A stretch of DNA of 64,000 bases from NCBI GenBank assembly GCA_017979445.1, contig CM030705.1, forward strand, positions 10,950,679-11,014,678, read 5' to 3'. Made by a program: the position numbers and the translations under genes. The stretch's first letter is position 1. Every line of letters begins with the position of its first letter. The stretch comes from Akebia trifoliata (Eukaryota > Streptophyta > Magnoliopsida > Ranunculales > Lardizabalaceae). The notes beneath the pieces are model-generated. The model was not told the DNA's origin. It did not search any database and saw only the letters and a list, made by a program, of their open reading frames with translations. Positions 37,347 to 46,790 of this stretch are shown in pieces.

Positions 37347-38521
37347 CATTTGATGAGCCACCCAAATAGGAAATGCTGCATTATAGGGACCTTCTCCAAA
37401 ACCTCCACTTTATACATCTTGAGTAACCCACTGTTCACTTTGTTCCAGGTCGGCACGCCACTAATATCATCCAACAATGGTGAATGCTCTGCAAACAGAC
37501 CCTTTTTTACCTTCTTCACGAAGGCAACACATGAGAGATAAAGATACTCGTCGGAGAAATTATCTAGTATATCCTGATTATGAATTGACTTCGGCTTCAT
37601 ATACTTGTGATCAATCAATTGTGACGATCCAAATATAAATGGCAGAAAATGGTAATCATCAAGACCCCAAACACCATGTGATCCGGCAGGTTCGAGACAA
37701 TAAACCATCTGTAATTTCCTCATCAACTCAAGATACTTCACAAAAACCCTAGAAACAACAGCTTGGTAATCCTCTTCTCTAATGATCCCCAATCTTGCCA
37801 AACAATAAAGCCATGCCACGAAATTAGTCTCATGTCCCGTACCATAATCGATGCGACTCGAATTCCCAAAACTATCAGTGAAATAAGGGACGATCTCGAC
37901 AATGGCCGATCGGAATTCTTCAGGGAGAAATTCAAGCATTAAAGAATCAGAATTCTCGATTAATCGATCGTGCCAAACTCGATACGAGTAGTTACCGTAT
38001 CGTGCGGATTGTTGAAGAGGAGGGATCTCGTCGATCCAATGGAGGAGGGTTTCGAGGATGGAGATGATAGAAATTAGGGTTTGGGATTGGTGGCAGGGGT
38101 CGGAGAGCTTATGGCTTCGGATGGATTCGCTGAGAGAGACGATGAAGCCGAGGAAGTTTTTGGAGGAATCGGAGTCGTGGAAATGGCGGATGTCGTCGGG
38201 GGATTGGATTTTTTTGGAGGGAGATTCGAAGAGATACGGAGGAGAGATGATTGGGACTTTTTGGGATTGAGGGATGGGAGCGAGGATGATGGCTTGTTGG
38301 GAATTGTTGGGTGGGAGGTTTATGGCAGGAGCGCGAATTGGGCGGTAATTTGGAGGAGGAGAGATGTCGGACCATGTTGGTGGTGGTGCTATGGTGGTGG
38401 CACCACCACATTTGTAACACGTGGTGGTGGGTGGTGGACAGGTGTGGTGGTGAGTAGTGGTGGTGGTGGTGGTGGTGGTGGTGGGTGGTGGGGTTTTTTG
38501 TGTTTGTTCTTGTGGTTCCAT
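37347..38521 (-). CDS. PTPA: PTPA-type activator of protein phosphatase 2A, main exon
   Basis: The exon encodes 391 complete residues plus two bases of a Trp codon. The start is the ATG at 38519-38521. Residues 1-60 are low-complexity (Pro, then a Thr run at 14-23 and three His), with the plant-type stretch CYKCGG (35-40) and PPPTWSDISPP (47-57). The PTPA fold follows: RYGNYSYRVWHDRL (174-187), FGNSSRIDYGTGHETNFVAW (218-237), WGLDDYHFLPFIFGSSQL (285-302) and KVPIMQHFLFGWLIKW (377-392). Family members activate PP2A catalytic subunits and act as peptidyl-prolyl isomerases. The donor is ATG|GTATGC at 37347/37346. Reading through gives 10 unrelated residues and a stop, so I infer a spliced last exon (candidate at 29528-29534). 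Confidence 0.94.
38400..38496. repeat. (GGT)n trinucleotide repeat inside the PTPA coding region
   Basis: The plus strand carries an interrupted GGT/GTG repeat. On the coding strand it reads ACC/CAC and encodes the Thr and His runs near the N-terminus. It also opens long but spurious frames on the plus strand and in the other minus frame. Confidence 0.85.
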
Positions 38522-38638
38522 TTTTGTGTTCTTCGGGAGAGATCATAGTGAGAAATTGGGGGAAATGAAAGAGTTTATTGAGGAAGAAAAGGAAATGCTG
38601 GACTGACTTAATTGGACACTGCGTTTAACACTTCGATT

Positions 38639-38702
38639 ACGTGGCAGTTATAGAGAACCGTTTGTTTTTTAACTTGAAAGAAACCTATGGTTATTGCCAC
38701 GT
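38639..38702. repeat. Family A-like hairpin upstream of PTPA
   Basis: ACGTGGCAGTTATAGAGAAC then CGTTTGTTTTTT pairs with AAGAAACCTATGGTTATTGC then CACGT. The 64-bp hairpin has perfectly matching 8-base ends (ACGTGGCA/TGCCACGT) and the family core CTATGGTT. It lies 118 bp upstream of the PTPA start codon. Confidence 0.65.
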
Positions 38703-39017
38703 CAGCGCTATGTTGAACGTTATGTTCAATAAAGTCAGCGTAGCACGACTCGATAGAAAATTAGAAATGGGATCAGGGTAAAGAGGATAATTTGGTGCGG
38801 GTAGGGTTGTACATAGGCCGGGCCGGATTTTATTGGGTTTGGACTTCAATTGGATCTAGCCTGTCCGACATCTTGGTAAACGGGTCAGACGTAGCAAGAA
38901 TTGTATGGGTTCAAGCCTCATTGTATCACAATGGGTTGGATCCCATAACTCATCGAATCCGATTGTTAAAGAGAGATTCTATTGCCACACCAACTTTTGT
39001 TAACGCCAAATTAACTT
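38703..39017. other. PTPA upstream DNA, no feature recognised
   Basis: Contains AGAGATTCTATTGCCACACC then AACTTTTGTTAACGCC at 38971-39007, echoed at 51209-51240 in diverged form. The frame at 38792-39019 has no motif. Confidence 0.4.
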
Positions 39018-39150
39018 GAAAAAAGCCACTGTGAATTCACTCGCTAACATGACATTGCATAGAATCATAGATTTTCCTCTGGAGACACAAGGAAAAATCT
39101 ATGATTCTACGCACTTGCCACTTCAATAGGTGAATTTTGAGTAGTTTTTT
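39018..39150. repeat. Family A foldback, short copy
   Basis: The arms AAAAAAGCCACTGTGAATTC and TGAATTTTGAGTAGTTTTTT are imperfect inverted repeats. The core AGAATCATAGATTTTCCT / AGGAAAAATCTATGATTCT is nearly perfect around a loop of about 10 nt. Confidence 0.7.
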
Positions 39151-39225
39151 CTTTAGTCAGTTTATCATCATTCTATTTGAATAATATAAAGGTTTAATTC
39201 AAATCATGTATATATATAGTCATGA

Positions 39226-39406
39226 TTTTGGACGCCCCTCTGATACACACCCCTTGATGTGGCATGGGTTAGAATCATAGATTTTTTCCCTTCGGATATA
39301 CAACTGTACATCCCCGTAAATATGTGCAATCATATATCCCAAGGAAAAGAATCTATTGTTCTAGCTTTTCACTTTAGAGGGCACATGCTAGAGGGAGTGT
39401 CAAAAA
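39226..39406. repeat. Family A foldback, long copy
   Basis: The ends TTTGGACGCCCCTC and GAGGGAGTGTCAAAA pair. The core has AGAATCATAGATTTTTTCCC, GGATATACAACTGTACAT and AAAAGAATCTATTGTTCTAG. It is closest in layout to the 4393-4579 copy. Confidence 0.7.
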
Positions 39407-40309
39407 ATTATTATTCGTATATATATTATTGGCTCAACTGCTTATGGGATTAAGACATAGTTGGTCAAGAAGCAACGCGACAAGATTTTACAGTGAATCC
39501 TTATTAGTATCCAAATCCTAAGTTATTTAAACATATTTCAAACATAATCCAATCTATTGACAACCCTACTCTACAGAGTCAGTTTGATTTAGTTGGATTG
39601 GGGTATACATAGACTCAAACTTCTAGTTAGATCAATTGTTACTTGAAAAGTCAATTCAAAATTAATCGACCAAAACACACGTTGTGTGTCAAAGAAAAGG
39701 CTTTCTTGAATATAGACTCAAAACTCTTAATCAATAGTTCAAACGTTGACTCAATCATTAAGTACTTAACATGTTGACTCGAAAACTTAACTAACTTAAT
39801 CTAACCTATCTAACTTGCTTTTCTCAAAATTCATGAGTTGTGAACGAAAACACATACGAACAAAGTGTTTATATGTTATTTTTTATCAAAGATAGACTAT
39901 TGTAATGGGTTCGAGACTTGTGTGGTGTCAACACTAATAGACTTTAACTCACCAAATTGGCACCTTCAACGTTGATTCACGACTCCTATATGTGTTACGC
40001 TGACATAGGACCTCATAGGTTGAGGTACTCCCATTGACCGATATGTACCATTAACAACTAGTCGCTCTTAATTTGTCATTAAACGTGTTTTATCTTATAT
40101 GGGTTAGAAGTTTCAGAATGGACTGGCTTCACCATAGAGGTCATCATCCTCTCCAAATATAAGTTCATTATGAAACTTCTAATATATATATATATATATA
40201 TATATGGGTGAAGAGCACATTAAAGAGGGTGCCAATAAACAGATGTTTGGTTGACGTGCACTCTCCCCTTGTGCGAGATAATAGGTTTGAGATTTTATAT
40301 ATATATATA
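39407..40309. other. Intergenic; small family B fragment and (TA)n
   Basis: At 40095-40185, GGGTTAGAAGTTTCAGAATG ... AAGTTCATTATGAAACTTCT resembles one hairpin of family B, ended by (TA)n at 40184-40205. No gene was seen. Confidence 0.45.
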
Positions 40310-40620
40310 GGGAAATGTTCAGCAACAAACATTTTGGCAAAATATTTTTCAAAACATGGGTTAGAGGTTTTGGAATGGGCTGATTTTTTGTGAGGATGAT
40401 CTCTACAAAGAGGAGATCATCATCACCAAAAATCAGCCCATTCCAAAACTTTTAACCCCATCAAAAATGGTTTACAAAAAATGGACGGTCCACGATTTTT
40501 CAACTTGTAAACTGGGGCTAGAAGTTTTGGAATGGGCTGATTTTTGGTGAGGATGATCTCCTCACCGTAGAGATCATCCTCACCAATGTTTTGAAAAATG
40601 TTTGTTGCTGAACGGGACCC
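40310..40620. mobile_element. Family B MITE, best preserved copy, inserted in a TA repeat
   Basis: The ends GGGAAATGTTCAGCAACAAA and TTTGTTGCTGAACGGGACCC are inverted repeats, continued by CATTTTTCAAAACAT-type sequence. Inside are two hairpins of the same kind: AATGGGCTGATTTTTTGTGA (then GGATGATCTC) with its complement, and TGGTGAGGATGATCTCCTCA with AGATCATCCTCACCA. They are separated by a linker with CATCAAAAATGGTTTACAAA. The element is 311 bp and flanked on both sides by (TA)n. Confidence 0.8.
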
Positions 40621-41339
40621 ATATATATATATATATATAACAGAGAGATAAGTGGGTTTAGGAAGGTTTTGATCCGAATGTCTATGGTATTATAAGTCTA
40701 AGACCAAGATGTTGAGATTTATGGATTTGGAGTTTATCGATGTTGTTCATAGTTTTTCGGTCAATTAAAAGGTATATGTTTAATTACTTTTTTCTTCCCT
40801 ATCAATTCCTTCAATTTGATAAGTTATGGTGGATGCCGATTTCAATTTCTCCTTGAAAATCTTCACACAAAGAATAGAAGCAAGAGAGATGTCTAACCAC
40901 GATCTGAAGCATTTGTCATCATGGGCCCACTAATACATTAGGAGGAAAGTATTGATTAATTAAACATTTGATCAAATCTCATGTTAGATTGCTAGAAATT
41001 TGATCCGTTGGTTCAAGCCCTTTCAAACATATTCAAATCAAAATCAGTTGAAAAAATCACCAATCAGGACTAATTTTACTTTGTATAACAATTAAAGGAA
41101 TTAGTGGTCTGGAAAGTACTGTAGATGGCATTTTTGAAAGTTAAAACTCAAAGCATTGGAGAGCACTTTTCAGCCGTTGGATTCCCTTAAATGAACGGTC
41201 ACATTTTAAAAGAAATTAGACCGTTAAAAGAGGATTGGATCCAAGCAATCACACGGCCAAAATTTGAAATATATGAGACCGTTATAAGAGGTGCCTCCAA
41301 AGTTCAAAAGCAATGAAAATGGTGAGATTCTTGAAAGAG
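40621..41339. other. Intergenic, nothing recognised
   Basis: (TA)n at 40621-40638, then unremarkable sequence. Inverted AACGGTC/GACCGTT words at 41194-41285 may be a small foldback. Confidence 0.4.
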
Positions 41340-41760
41340 AGAGAGAGAGGTGGCTCTAAGGGAGAACCAAAGCAACTGTGTGCAGAATAAGAATCGAATC
41401 CAATCAAGACCTATTGTTCGACAGAAATCGAGTGGTGAGTAGTGTCTCTTCTTCTCTGCCTTTGATCTCTTCAAGAATTTATAAGAACCTACGTTATTCA
41501 GCTGTGAAATTCTCTGCAATTGAAGATAAAATCAAAAGAACTCCAGAATCATTGAGAATAGATAGGGCTCTCTCTCTCTCTCTCTCTCTCTCTTTGAAGA
41601 AAATGAAGAACCCTAATTAATTATATCTTCTGTAACCCTAATTAGATCTGATCTGAAGCTTCATGACATTCTTCTCTTAGATCCGATCTAAAGTTTTCGA
41701 TCCCTTAAACGACATTTTTTCCAGGTGTAGTTGATTCTCCATTTTATATCGACTCCAATG
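41340..41760 (+). promoter_or_regulatory. Leader-like sequence of an unidentified plus-strand transcript
   Basis: The stretch has (GA)n and (CT)n tracts (41336-41350, 41571-41592, and 41802-41820 just beyond). It has two teloboxes AACCCTAA at 41609-41616 and 41634-41641, and a donor-like TG|GTGAGT at 41434/41435. These are typical of plant 5' leaders, but no convincing start codon or protein follows. It points away from PTPA. Confidence 0.35.
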
Positions 41761-42261
41761 TATCCATCCCTTCTTAAAAATTTCCTGTTTCCTTCTCTTT
41801 TCTCTCTCTCTCTCTCTCTCTACCATTTTATGTAAATTGAAAATGTAAGTTGCTTCTGCAGTTCTGTTTTTGCAGTTGTTTTGGCCTATTCTAGTGGATT
41901 CAATTCTTCTCTCCATATATTTGGATTTTCATTTTATTTTTTTATGTTTTTTTGTTTGGGCTTTTGTTTCTGTTTCTTTTTAGGGATGAATCAAGAAAAA
42001 AAAAATTCTATTTTTTTTTTTTTTCTATAATTTGGATTTTTAAGTCAAATAAAAAAAATGGAGTTTTTTACTTGGTGGAGCCTTCTACACATATCTGGTT
42101 GTACCTTCTGATAAACACAAAAAATGGGAGGTTTTTATCTCAAGTTATAAAATTATGAAATGTAAATACATAATGTTGACATCAGTAAGTTCAATGTGAA
42201 ATATTTTGATTTTTTGCAAATTTCATTCCAACAATCTTTAAGTAATTATTAGAGAAAAAAC

Positions 42262-42777
42262 TGTTGGAATTATTATTATTATTATTATTATTTTCGTAAT
42301 TAAAATTATTTTGCGGCATTTTCACATATACAAATTTTATATAAATACTGGATTGTAATTTGTTCAAAACATTAAGGATAAAATTAGAAATCATGTTAGT
42401 GGTTTGGCATTGGTTACCAGCATCAAATATGATGGGTTAGTGAACATCCTATCAAAACTTAAGTGGTATTCACCTAATACTAGAATTTTACGATGGGTAG
42501 AAAATCTAGTATCATCTATTATAAATAGGTGGCCGTCCCCCCTCTCTACACAGATCATTCTATTATTGAGATAGAGGTTCCCATTACCAAAAGTGTAGGT
42601 AGAGTTGGGGTAGTGCACCTGTTCTTTGCAGATCAAGATTAACATATTCTCCGCGGATAATCGGAAAAGCGAATCCAGGTATTTTACAATTATTGTTTGT
42701 TCGATTCGATTATTATATTATTTGTTCAAGATCAAATCCTAGATCCATGTCCACTATGTTTATAGTTATTGCAAACA
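42262..42777 (+). repeat. 5' LTR of the copia element
   Basis: It starts TGTTGGAATTATT and ends TTATTGCAAACA. A TATA box, TATAAATA, lies at 42520-42527, suitably placed to drive the element. An (ATT)n tract follows the first nine bases. Confidence 0.95.
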
Positions 42778-42779
42778 AT

Positions 42780-42791
42780 TGGTATCAGAGC
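42780..42791 (+). other. Primer binding site, tRNA-Met(i) type
   Basis: TGGTATCAGAGC lies two bases after the 5' LTR. It is the standard complement of the 3' end of plant initiator tRNA-Met used by copia elements. Confidence 0.9.
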
Positions 42792-44529
42792 TTCTCTGGA
42801 TTTGTTCTTGTTAAAAAATTGTTGATTAAATCTGTTTTGAATAGATCTAATATTGAAATAAATATTATATTTATTTATGGATTCGTTGGAAACGATTTTT
42901 TTTTCAAAATTAAATCTGCTATTTGATTTCAAAGAAGACTAACAAAGGCAGAAATCTCGTTCTGCCAATTGAAGAAAACCAACTTTGTATATATTCGAAG
43001 TCGAATTTAAAACAATCGATCTTGATTGAATCTGATACGAACCCAGATTTACATTTGAAATAAATCGATTATTGATTCGAAATCGAACACTATTCAAACC
43101 GAAATCGAATCAATAAGATATAAAGATTGTAAAACTCTGAAATCTAGATCTGTTAAGATCGAATGAGAATAATAAAAAAAAAATTAGAACAAGGGTTTTT
43201 CGATTTTCAAATTTCAGTCGATCAGATCAGCCGATCTTAGTCACGAGGTTTTAATTGGACGCTACCGGACAGTTTCCGGTGGCCGTATGTATCGTCTGAC
43301 ACCGTCGATCAGACCTACCGGTCGACGAATGGACGGCTACGATCGGGTGGCGGCGCGGCTAGGGTTTTACAGAGTTCGGTCTTCTTGACGAAGAAGACGA
43401 ACTGTTTTATCGTTTTGGGCCTTGGGTTTTGATTGGGCCAAGCCCGATTGTTATTTGGGCTTTATGATTTAATTGGGCTATTAATTACGTTTGGGCTAAA
43501 GCCCGATTGATTCTCAATTGGGCCAAGGCCCATATTAATAGTTCGGTTGGGCTTATTTATTGTGATTGGGCTAAGCCCGTTTCATAGTATAACTTATGAT
43601 TTAATTAAGTCTGTTGGGTTAAACTCGTTTCAGACTCGAACCGACTCACTTAACCGAACCGTTTGGGTCAACCTTTGACCTGATCCGAGTCAAACCGGTC
43701 TAGTTGGTTCAAGTGTGAACCAGAACATAGAAAATCGATTTTTCCTTTAAAAAACTTTGAAAAATCATAACTAAATCGTTTTAACTCCGATTTAGACAAA
43801 ACAAAAGTCCATTTTGAATATTTTTTCGAGATCTATTCAATAAAAATGTTAAAACAATTCATTGACAGCAACATATAACAGTAAAGTTCATATTAAGTTG
43901 TACCCTTTTGGAGAATATATCTATAATTGCTTTCTTTTATATTGAATAATTTATTTTGTTATTTTAATGTACCTACATGCAAAACTAGAACAATTAGAAA
44001 GTAAATTTAGATATATTAGGGTATAAGTCTTGTCTATAGGGGTTTAGGAAGACACTTTTAGTGATCGTTTAAGGAATGTGATGGAAATAGGATAGTAGTC
44101 TCTGCCTAAAGGTGACCGTTCTATGGAAGTTACGGATTCTTGAATTCTGAGATTTAGTGTCCATCTAAGATCACTTTGTGGCACTCTTTTGCATGAAATA
44201 ACTAACTTCTGCCTAAAGGTGATTTAGGGATGTTTGTATAGATCGAGTGAATATAATAGTCACAAGTGTGAAAGGGAGAGAAGGATAACCCTCTTGCCTA
44301 AAGGTGTGGATAGTGTCTGGATTGAACTAGAACATGAGTGGCTAGGTCTATGTGCGAACTTCAACGCAATTTTAGGGAACATATAGCATATTGAGATCTC
44401 AGCCCAAAGGCGAGTCTTAATGATGCGACTTGTTTGTACCTGCAGAGTGGAAAGTTTTACCCTTAATAAAATACTCTGAAACGATTTGACCAAAACCCCT
44501 GGTACGAATTGAAAGAATTGAATCCCACA

Positions 44530-44603
<74 letters not shown>

Positions 44604-44627
44604 GTTTGACCATATTTTAATGCAACT
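42792..44627 (+). other. Long untranslated leader of the copia element
   Basis: About 1.8 kb separate the primer site from the gag ATG, with no sustained frame. It holds GGGC(T/C)AAGCCCG-type repeats at 43415-43580. It also holds a spaced series of GCCTAAAGGTG motifs at 44103, 44211 and 44295 (with variant GCCCAAAGGCG at 44402), and ends in a (TA)n tract. Confidence 0.75.
44533..44599. repeat. (TA)33 microsatellite
   Basis: An uninterrupted TA run of about 67 bp lies just 28 bp before the gag start codon of the copia element. Such tracts vary in length and are prone to assembly errors. Confidence 0.95.
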
Positions 44628-45480
44628 ATGGATGGGTCATTGATTCAAAAGAGTCTGGTAGGGATTGAGCCTCTTAATGGCTCTAATTATTCATCCTAGA
44701 GGATGAATATTGATATTTTGTTGGGATGCATGGATTTTGATTTTGTTCTTTTTGAGGACATCCCACCAGCTCCACTTCCAGATTCTACGGAGTTGGTAAG
44801 AACCCATTTTGCTAAATGGAAAAAGGCTAATAGATTGTCCATGATGATCATTCGAGCATCTATTAGTGAGACTTTTCGAGGTGGTATTCAGACCACAGAT
44901 ACAGTTAAGGAACTATTGCAGGTTATCAAGAAACAGTTTGTGGGAACAAAGAGATCAGTTCAGTATGAGTATTTGGGTCAGCTAATGAATCTGAAGTATG
45001 ATGGTAATGGAAATGTGTGGGAACATATTCTGAAGATGTCAAAGCTCGTCATTGGTCTCCGTGAGTAAGGGATTGTTTTTTAACATGATCTTTTGGTTCA
45101 CATGGCAGTTTTATCTTTGCCTAAATCTTTTGATACTTTTAAGGTAAATTACAGTGCACAAGAAACTAAATGGGATTTGAATCAATTGATTTCACTTTGT
45201 GTTACTGAGGAAGCAAGATTGAGGGGATCGAGGGTTGAGTCAGCTCACTTGGCAGTTCATGCAAGTAGTAAGAAAAATTTCAAGTTTAAAGATTTCAAGA
45301 AAGGCAGCAACAAGAATTTCAAGCAAGGAAAAATGTTCAAGGTTTCAAGAATCAGAAAACAATCAAGGAAAAGACAGAGGCTGGGTAAACAAATACTGAA
45401 GAATGCTGGGTCTGCAAGAAGAAGGGACACATGAAGAGGGATTGCTTTGCTTATAAGAACTGGTTGCAAAAGAATCCATG
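44628..45480 (+). pseudogene. copia gag remnant with zinc knuckle
   Basis: The ATG at 44628 begins MDGSLIQKSLVGIEPLNGSN. TAG at 44697-44699 replaces an expected Trp in the Y..W motif. Gag-like sequence continues (FAKWKKANRLSMMIIRASIS, then YEYLGQLMNLKYDGNGNVWE) to a TAA at 45066-45068, and resumes (LSLPKSFDTFKVNYSAQETK). A frame change precedes the zinc knuckle CWVCKKKGHMKRDC (C-x2-C-x4-H-x4-C, about 45406-45447). The gag protein would form the particle that packages element RNA; this copy cannot encode it intact. Confidence 0.85.
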
Positions 45481-45521
45481 AGGTACTAATTCAGTTCTAG
45501 TTTGCCATGAGTCTAATTTAG

Positions 45522-46790
45522 TTGATGTTCATTCAAACTCATGGTGGATTGATTCAGGTGCATCTGTGCATATTTCTCATTCTCTACAGGGGTTCGTCAG
45601 CAGGAGAAACCCCAGACCAAAGGATAGATTTTTTCTTGGGAATGCAGAGGCATTGCAGGTTGAGGCTGTTGGAGCTTATCGCCTCATTCTCGATACAGGA
45701 TATTCTTTGATTTTAGAAGATACTTTCTATATCCCGTCTTTTAGACGGAACATTATTTCTATTTCTAGATTGGACATTTCTGGTTATGCTTTTAGTTTTC
45801 GAGACAGTAGGATGCACGTTCTTTATCATGATGACGTTGTTGAACATGATTTTTTATTGGATGGTCTTTATCAGTTATCTTTGGATAGTTCGTTTGCTTC
45901 TTCTCTGTTATGTTTATCTGTTGATTCGCATGTTTCGGGGTCCAAGCGTCCTAGTTCGTCAGAAAACTCTTCTATGTTATGACATTTGAGATTAGGTCAC
46001 ATTTCTAAGAGAAGACTAGAATTCTTAGTTAAGGAAGGAATTCTAGGTCCTCTGGATTTCTCAGATTTTGATGTATGTGTGGATTGCATTAAGGGAAAGA
46101 TGACAAAGCAACGGAAGCTTGAAGCTACTAGAGCTACTGATTTGTTGGGATTAGTTCATACAGATATTTGTGGTCCTTTTCCGATTCCTTCTCGAGGTGG
46201 TCAGCGTTATTACATTACTTTTATCGATGATTATTCTAGATTTGCCTATCTGTATCTGATACACCATAAGGATGAGGCATTAGAAGTTTTCCAAACCTAT
46301 CAAGCAGAAGTTGAGAAACAGTTGAATAAGAAGATCAAAGCTGTCAGATCTGATAGAGGTGGAGAGTATTATGGGAGGATGGATAATGATGGTGTAAATC
46401 ATGGGAAGTTTGTGGAATATTTAAGGGAACAAGGAATAGTTCCTCAATATACCACACTTGGAACACCTGAGCAAAATGGGGTTGCTGAGAGAAGAAACCA
46501 GACTTATCAAGAAGCTGTTCGCAGTATGATAAGTCACTCAGACCTACCAGAAAACTTTTGGGGTGAAGCCTTGAAGACAGCAGTTTATATTCTCAACAGA
46601 GTTCCTTGCAAAGCAGCTCCAGAAACTCCTTTCAAGTTATGGACTGGCAGGAAACCAAGCCTTGGCCATCTTCATGTTTGGGGGTGCCTTGCCGAGGCGA
46701 AGCTGTATAATCCAAATCAGAAAAAGCTTGATCCTCGAACGACAACTTGTTATTTTATTGGTTATCTGAGAAGTCGAAGGGTTATAGATT
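45522..46790 (+). pseudogene. copia protease and integrase region, interrupted
   Basis: The protease motif WWIDSGASVHISHS (catalytic D-S-G) is at about 45541. The integrase pre-domain [15 protein letters not shown] follows, directly preceded by TGA (45980-45982) where copia elements have Trp. The integrase core shows [34 protein letters not shown] and [20 protein letters not shown], which carry the D, D and E catalytic residues. A frameshift at about 46760-46790 ends this frame after CYFIGYL. The family's protease cleaves the polyprotein and its integrase inserts the cDNA. Confidence 0.9.

Noticed and set aside
38081..38548. 155-codon plus-strand open frame and a second minus frame (38109-38546) over the PTPA start
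   Set aside because: Both are shadows of the real PTPA frame, and their length comes from the GGT/GTG repeat. Composition is extreme (Gly/Trp or His runs) with no domain.
42191..42394. Asn-rich minus frame at the 5' LTR (and 49278-49475 at the 3' LTR)
   Set aside because: The poly-Asn comes from the (ATT)n tract inside each LTR. The same frame in both LTRs reflects LTR identity, not a gene.
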